The notes under the pieces were generated by a model. It had not been told where the DNA came from, did no database searches, and saw only the letters and a program-made list of their open reading frames with translations. DNA of 9,487 nucleotides from Cellvibrionaceae bacterium (GTDB lineage Bacteria; Pseudomonadota; Gammaproteobacteria; Pseudomonadales; Cellvibrionaceae), in the NCBI GenBank assembly GCA_030597965.1, contig JAUVQU010000084.1, forward strand, positions 1 through 9,487. The letters are read 5' to 3'. This document shows positions 5,439-9,487 of the stretch, piece by piece; within the stretch, counting starts at the first letter, position 1, and each line of letters starts with the position of its first letter. Both the position numbers and the translations under genes were made by a program.

Positions 5439-6923
5439 TTAATTTGCCTGGGAAATTAAGTAGTCCAATAACAAGCTAACTGGGCGACCAGTTGCCCCTT
5501 TGGCTTTGCCAGAGTGCCAGGCCGTGCCGGCAATATCCAAATGTGCCCAAGGATAATCAGTGAAGCGTGATAGGAAGCAGGCTGCGGTCACGGAGCCAGC
5601 TTTTGGGCCGCCAATGTTGCCCATGTCGGCAAAGTTACTGTCCAGTTGAGACTGATATTCGTCCCACAGTGGCATGCGCCACGCACGGTCCTGGCTTTGC
5701 TCACCGGCGTTAAGTAGATCTGCCGCCAAAGTTTCATCGTTACTGTACAGGCCGGTGGCGTGACTGCCGAGCGCCACTACACAGGCACCGGTTAATGTGG
5801 CGACATCAATAACGGCTTGTGGCTTGTAACGTTCGACGTAGGTAAGGGCATCGCACAGTACCAGGCGGCCTTCGGCATCGGTATTGAGTACTTCAATGGT
5901 TTTGCCCGACATAGAGGTGACAATATCGCCTGGCTTGGTTGCCTTGCCGCTGGGCATGTTTTCAGCGGCGGCCACAACCACAATTAAGTTGATGGCCAGG
6001 TCCAGTTCGCTGACGGCTTTTAGTGTGCCCAGTACACTGGCAGCGCCACACATGTCGAATTTCATCTCGTCCATGCCAGCGCCCGGTTTCAGACTGATGC
6101 CGCCGGTGTCGAAGGTGACGCCTTTACCAACCAATACGTGTGGTTTATCGGCTTTTTTACCGCCTTTGTACTCGATGATAATAAGCTGAGCTTCTTCTTC
6201 ACTGCCTGCGGCTACAGACAAAAGGGAGCCCATGCCCAATTCTCGCATTTGTTTTTCACCCAAAATCTTGGTGGCTAGCTTGGCGTTACCACGGGCTAAC
6301 TTACGTGCTTCTTTGCTCAGATATTTGGGGGTACAGATATTACCGGGCAGGTTCCCGAGGTCTTTGGTGAGTTGCATGCCACTGGCAAGTGCGGATCCCT
6401 GTTGCAGTGCGGCACTGACCACGGCCTTTTGCTTACCTTGCACAATGTTGTAGGTGACTTTCTTTAAGTCGCCTGCCGGTTTTTGCTTGCTCTTCAGTTG
6501 GTCGAAGCGGTAGTTGCTGAGAGAGAAGGACTTAGCGGCTTGGCGCGCTTTCCAGGCTTCGTCGCGATCTCTAACGATGATCTCTTCCAGGTGGAGTGTA
6601 ACGTCTTTAGTGGCGGTGGCTTTGGTGGCGCTGACAATTTTATTCAGCAACTTTATGAAGTCGCGGGCGTCTATCCCGTCCGGGTTGCCGCAGCTGACCA
6701 GAATGGCTCGATCGGCCTTACCGGTATTCAATGTTTGTAGGGTGATACTGCTGCCAAGCGAACCTTTCAGGTCGCCACGCTTAAGTAGATTTTCGATACT
6801 TTTGTTATCAGCGCTGTTGAGTTCGGCCGCTGTTTTAGAAAGCTTTTGTTTGTCGAAGATGGGGAGGATGGCACAGCCACTGCGCTGGGTGAGAAGGTTG
6901 CTGGCTTTTGCCTGAAATTCCAT
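5439..6923 (-). CDS. pepA: Leucyl aminopeptidase (cytosol aminopeptidase, M17)
   Basis: A two-metal aminopeptidase that removes N-terminal residues, leucine preferred, from peptides in the cytoplasm. In E. coli PepA also binds DNA in Xer recombination and carAB control; whether that holds here cannot be seen. The protein has 494 residues (E. coli 503). The catalytic domain starts at about residue 165. Metal ligands and catalytic residues are all present: K267 and D272 in VGKGVTFDTGG, K279, D290 in KFDMCGAASVLG, and the family signature NTDAEGRL (347-354) with D349, E351 and R353. These equal the E. coli positions minus three. The N-terminal domain (1-160) is the variable macrodomain-like part. 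The start at 6923 has AGGGA six bases upstream. It heads the operon pepA-holC-acidic protein and is divergent from lptF. Confidence 0.97.
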   Translation of the reverse strand: MEFQAKASNLLTQRSGCAILPIFDKQKLSKTAAELNSADNKSIENLLKRGDLKGSLGSSITLQTLNTGKADRAILVSCGNPDGIDARDFIKLLNKIVSATKATATKDVTLHLEEIIVRDRDEAWKARQAAKSFSLSNYRFDQLKSKQKPAGDLKKVTYNIVQGKQKAVVSAALQQGSALASGMQLTKDLGNLPGNICTPKYLSKEARKLARGNAKLATKILGEKQMRELGMGSLLSVAAGSEEEAQLIIIEYKGGKKADKPHVLVGKGVTFDTGGISLKPGAGMDEMKFDMCGAASVLGTLKAVSELDLAINLIVVVAAAENMPSGKATKPGDIVTSMSGKTIEVLNTDAEGRLVLCDALTYVERYKPQAVIDVATLTGACVVALGSHATGLYSNDETLAADLLNAGEQSQDRAWRMPLWDEYQSQLDSNFADMGNIGGPKAGSVTAACFLSRFTDYPWAHLDIAGTAWHSGKAKGATGRPVSLLLDYLISQAN

Positions 6924-7179
6924 GGTGAATCCCTAGAGTCTATTGTTATTAAGCGGTTGATCTGTCGACTGCTCTGAGAGGAGCAGATGTTTGGTTGTAG
7001 TATGATTTGCAGAAAAGTATTTTACTAGAAGGTTATAGCTTTTTAAGCACGGAAATATCGATATCATTGTATACTGATCGTTATATGATAATAATTTAAG
7101 CCTCTTTCTAACCGTATTGGCTAACAGCAGTGGTTACAACAAGGCTAATTTTAACCAAGCCCATTAGGGAAATTTATAC
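6924..7179. promoter_or_regulatory. Divergent promoter region pepA/lptF
   Basis: This AT-rich 256-base gap between divergent starts must hold promoters for both operons. On the plus strand, TATACT (7071-7076) and TATGAT (7085-7090) are possible -10 boxes, and TTGTAT (7068-7073) with AATAAT (7091-7096) is a 17-base-spaced pair. None has a consensus -35. On the pepA side a small hairpin CTGCTC/GAGCAG (6969-6974, 6981-6986) lies in the likely leader, and AGGGA precedes the pepA ATG. I see no gene and no recognised operator. Confidence 0.5.
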
Positions 7180-8313
7180 GTGATTTTGTTCCGCTATCTT
7201 GCCCGTGAAGTGTTTTTCAGCATGTTTGCTGTAAGCACGGTGTTATTGCTGATCATTATGAGCAGTCGCTTTGTAAAGTACCTGTCGGAAGCGGCTTCCG
7301 GCAAGCTATCGCCTGATGTGTTGTTCGGAGTTATGGGTTACCGCATGCCTGGCTTTCTTGAGCTGGTCCTGCCGCTGGGCCTCTTCATCGCTATTTTGCT
7401 TGCCTATGGTCGCTTGTATATGGACAGTGAAATGACGGTGATGTCTGCCTGTGGTATGAGCCAAAAACGTTTGGTGGCTTATACTTTTTACCCCGCCTTG
7501 TTCGTTGCTATTATTGTTGGCTCTCTCAGCCTGTGGGTGAGCCCGCTAGGAATGCAGCGCGCCCAAGAGCTATTGGCCAGTCAAGGGGAGCGCAGTGATT
7601 TTGATTTGCTTAAGCCGGCGCGGTTTATGTCTTCTCAGGGGGGCAATAGCGTTACTTATATTAGAGACTTGACGGAAGACCGTGCAAAAATGGAGCAGGT
7701 CTTTATCGCTGAAATGGCCTCTCAAGAAGAGGGTGGTCGCTTGAAATTGGCGGTGATACTTGCCGATTGGGGTGAGCAGGTGACGGATGAAGAAACAGGG
7801 CTGCGGTATTTACGCTTGCACAATGGTCGTCGTTACAGTGGGCGTCCCGGGGACTTGGATTATCAAGTCATGGAATTTGAACGCTACACTAAAGCGCTAA
7901 AAGTTAAGAAAAGTAATGCCCCCAAGGAGCTGAAGTCCGATGCCATTCGCACATCGGAGCTTTGGCGTTCAGACGAGCCTAAAGACATTGCCGCGCTGCA
8001 CTGGCGATTTTCCCTTCCTTTTTTGGTTTTGATGGTGTCTCTATTGGCTGTGCCTTTGAGTAAAACCAGCCCGCGCCAAGGCCGCTATATACAGATGATT
8101 CCTGCAATCTTGTTATACGTCGTGTATTTGGTATCCCTTCAGGCTGCTCGCGGCCGCGTAGAGGGCGGTGCCCACTTTATGAGTTTTTGGGCTGTGCATT
8201 TAGTGTTCCTCGTGATCGCATTGATATTACTGCTGCTGCCCTCATTGCGATTGAGGATACGAGCGGCGCGGGATGCTAAAGCTTTAGCAGCGGGAGGCAA
8301 TGCTCGTGCGTAA
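7180..8313 (+). CDS. lptF: LPS export ABC transporter permease LptF
   Basis: One of two membrane subunits of LptB2FG, which pulls lipopolysaccharide out of the inner membrane and passes it to LptC/LptA. The protein has 377 residues, a usual length. It starts with GTG (7180); AGGGA lies nine bases upstream and the product begins MILFRYLAREVF, as in Pseudomonas LptF. Six membrane segments are visible at about 10-33, 58-78, 100-121, 277-295, 303-321 and 334-354. The loop between segments 3 and 4 (about 125-270) is the periplasmic beta-jellyroll domain. DSEMTVMSACGMS (82-94), just after segment 2, is the cytoplasmic coupling helix that meets the LptB ATPase. The C-terminus is basic (RLRIRAARDAKALA). 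The gene overlaps lptG, indicating translational coupling, and is divergent from pepA, as in Pseudomonas. Confidence 0.96.
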   Translation: MILFRYLAREVFFSMFAVSTVLLLIIMSSRFVKYLSEAASGKLSPDVLFGVMGYRMPGFLELVLPLGLFIAILLAYGRLYMDSEMTVMSACGMSQKRLVAYTFYPALFVAIIVGSLSLWVSPLGMQRAQELLASQGERSDFDLLKPARFMSSQGGNSVTYIRDLTEDRAKMEQVFIAEMASQEEGGRLKLAVILADWGEQVTDEETGLRYLRLHNGRRYSGRPGDLDYQVMEFERYTKALKVKKSNAPKELKSDAIRTSELWRSDEPKDIAALHWRFSLPFLVLMVSLLAVPLSKTSPRQGRYIQMIPAILLYVVYLVSLQAARGRVEGGAHFMSFWAVHLVFLVIALILLLLPSLRLRIRAARDAKALAAGGNARA

Positions 8314-9367
8314 ATTAAGTTGGTACATTGCCAAATCTGTGATCGGATCTATTTTTATGGTGATGCTGGTGATCGTATCCCTTGATGCGATTTCAGCCCT
8401 TGTGAGCGAACTGGGTGAGCTAGGCGGAAATTACGATTTTGTCGAAGCCATGGTGTATGTACTGCTGACGTTACCGAGTAGTGTTTACGGTAATATCCCT
8501 TTCTCTTCACTGGTCGGTTGTCTTATAGGTTTGGGGCTATTGGCGAGCTCCAGCGAATTGGTGGTAATGCGTGCTGCGGGTGTGTCCATTTCACAGATTA
8601 CCTGGGCGGTCATGAAGCCGATTCTAGTCTTTATCGGTTTTGGGCTGTTTTTGGGTGAATACATTACTCCTTTAACCGATCAGCTTGCTGAAAGCCGACG
8701 CGCTATTGCCTTGGGTGATACCCGGGCGTTGGAGTCTCGCCATGGTTTGTGGAATCGTGAGGGTAATGAGTTTATGCATTTCAATGCGGTGCTGCCCAAT
8801 GGAAAACTCTACGGTGTGACACGTTATAAATTTGACGATGAAGGTCAGTTAGAGACCTCAAGTTTTGCCGATACGGCCATCTATCAACGTGAACACTGGA
8901 TCGAAGAGTCAGGCAAAGAAACTGTTTTTTCTGAGCAGGGTACCGAGGTCCATGAGTTTACTCTGCGTAAGTGGGAGACCGAGTTGTCACCCGATCTTTT
9001 GAATATATTGGTGCTGCCACCGGATGGTTTGTCCGTACAGAGTCTGTTTTCTTATTCTAAGTATTTGACGCAACAGGGGCTGGAAAGTAAAGAATACCGT
9101 TTGGCCTTTTGGCAGAAACTGTTGCAGCCATTCATCACTGCAAGTTTGGTATTGATTGCCGTGTCGTTTATCTTTGGCCCGTTGCGCGAAGTGACGATGG
9201 GTTTCAGGGTGTTTACCGGGGTTGTTGTTGGCATTGTATTCCGGACGGTGCAAGATTTGCTGGGGCCTGCAAGTTTAGTGTTCGGTTTTCCTCCGCTAGT
9301 GGCTGTGGGCCTCCCCATGCTGTTCTGCTTTGGTATTGGTATTCTCTTATTGAGGCGAGCTAATTAA
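8306..9367 (+). CDS. lptG: LPS export ABC transporter permease LptG
   Basis: The partner of LptF in the LptB2FG lipopolysaccharide extractor. From GTG 8306 the protein has 353 residues. I prefer this start over ATG 8300 because GGGAGG (8292-8297) is eight bases before the GTG but only two before the ATG; the ATG would add two residues. Either way the start overlaps the end of lptF (8 or 14 bases). Membrane segments lie at about 10-33, 60-80, 103-121, 272-291, 301-316 and 328-349. The periplasmic jellyroll domain lies between about 125 and 265 (with GLWNREGNEFMHFNAVLPNG). The coupling helix is SSELVVMRAAGVS (82-94). SFIFGPLREVTMG and QDLLGPASLVFGFPP are strongly LptG-like. It is the last gene of its operon, followed directly by a strong terminator. 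Confidence 0.95.
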   Translation: MRKLSWYIAKSVIGSIFMVMLVIVSLDAISALVSELGELGGNYDFVEAMVYVLLTLPSSVYGNIPFSSLVGCLIGLGLLASSSELVVMRAAGVSISQITWAVMKPILVFIGFGLFLGEYITPLTDQLAESRRAIALGDTRALESRHGLWNREGNEFMHFNAVLPNGKLYGVTRYKFDDEGQLETSSFADTAIYQREHWIEESGKETVFSEQGTEVHEFTLRKWETELSPDLLNILVLPPDGLSVQSLFSYSKYLTQQGLESKEYRLAFWQKLLQPFITASLVLIAVSFIFGPLREVTMGFRVFTGVVVGIVFRTVQDLLGPASLVFGFPPLVAVGLPMLFCFGIGILLLRRAN

Positions 9368-9373
9368 GCTTTA

Positions 9374-9413
9374 AAAATAACAAAGGCCTGTCATTGCAGG
9401 CCTTTGTTATTTT
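9374..9413 (+). terminator. Strong intrinsic terminator after lptG
   Basis: A perfect 17-base stem, AAAATAACAAAGGCCTG (9374-9390) and CAGGCCTTTGTTATTTT (9397-9413), with the six-base loop TCATTG. The stem has a GC-rich top, and its right arm carries the T-rich tail. The A-rich left arm means it could also work for transcripts coming from the right. It starts seven bases after the lptG stop. Confidence 0.9.
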
Positions 9414-9487
9414 CACTGTCCCGTCCTGAAATACGTTGACTCCTTTGGAAACGTATTGATAGACCCTGCTAAACTTACCACCTGACC
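9414..9487. other. Non-coding tail with 8-bp inverted repeat
   Basis: The last 74 bases after the lptG terminator show no gene. AATACGTT (9430-9437) and AACGTATT (9450-9457) are a perfect inverted repeat with a 12-base spacer. The stretch starting TGTCCCGTCCTGAAATACG (from 9417) resembles, from memory only, the end of an insertion sequence. No transposase is in view, so this stays open. Confidence 0.35.

Noticed and set aside
6514..6915. 133-codon open frame antisense to the pepA 5' part
   Set aside because: pepA on the other strand has full catalytic residues and family length. This frame is a shadow of its codon pattern.

Overview
The window is ordinary gammaproteobacterial chromosome carrying housekeeping genes. 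The closest general resemblance is the Pseudomonas/Cellvibrio side of the class. LptF, LptG, PepA, HolC and ValS look like Pseudomonas-type proteins in a Pseudomonas-like order. PurC is the long (~367 aa) form typical of Vibrio, Shewanella and marine relatives, and there are Pseudomonas-style GTAG/GTGG REP repeats. A Cellvibrionales-like marine or soil bacterium is my best guess. This is inference from protein character and not from a marker gene.

Layout. 1-2065 (minus): valS, running off the left edge without its C-terminal part. 2066-2540: a 475-base divergent gap holding candidate valS -10 boxes, an inverted REP pair (REPIN), a third single REP, and the purC leader. 2541-3650 (plus): purC. 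3679-3708: a weak bidirectional terminator. Then a minus-strand operon reading right to left: pepA (6923-5439), an ERIC-like palindromic element (5427-5291), holC (5286-4855), a 13-bp repeat with several ATGs (4815-4764), and a very acidic, probably disordered protein of unknown function (4776-3724). 6924-7179 is an AT-rich divergent promoter region. 7180-9367 (plus): lptF and lptG overlap, followed by a 17-bp-stem terminator at 9374-9413. The last 74 bases hold no gene and one short inverted repeat.

How the genes relate. pepA, holC, the acidic protein and valS form a neighbourhood that I recall from Pseudomonas, divergent from lptF-lptG. Here purC and its REP-bearing upstream region sit between the acidic gene and valS, in the opposite orientation. 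LptF and LptG are the two membrane subunits of the lipopolysaccharide extraction ABC transporter. HolC is the chi subunit of DNA polymerase III. PepA is a leucyl aminopeptidase that also binds DNA in relatives.

Most worth a second look: (1) the acidic protein carries six S-L-F motifs spaced about 30-39 residues apart, and the first reads QRSLF like a sliding-clamp-binding peptide; it lies next to holC. (2) A 137-bp element with a core like the enterobacterial ERIC repeat fills the pepA-holC gap, and its end supplies the holC Shine-Dalgarno sequence. (3) Tandem 13-bp units, each starting with ATG in a different frame, make up the start region of the acidic gene. (4) The REP copies show a compensatory stem change.
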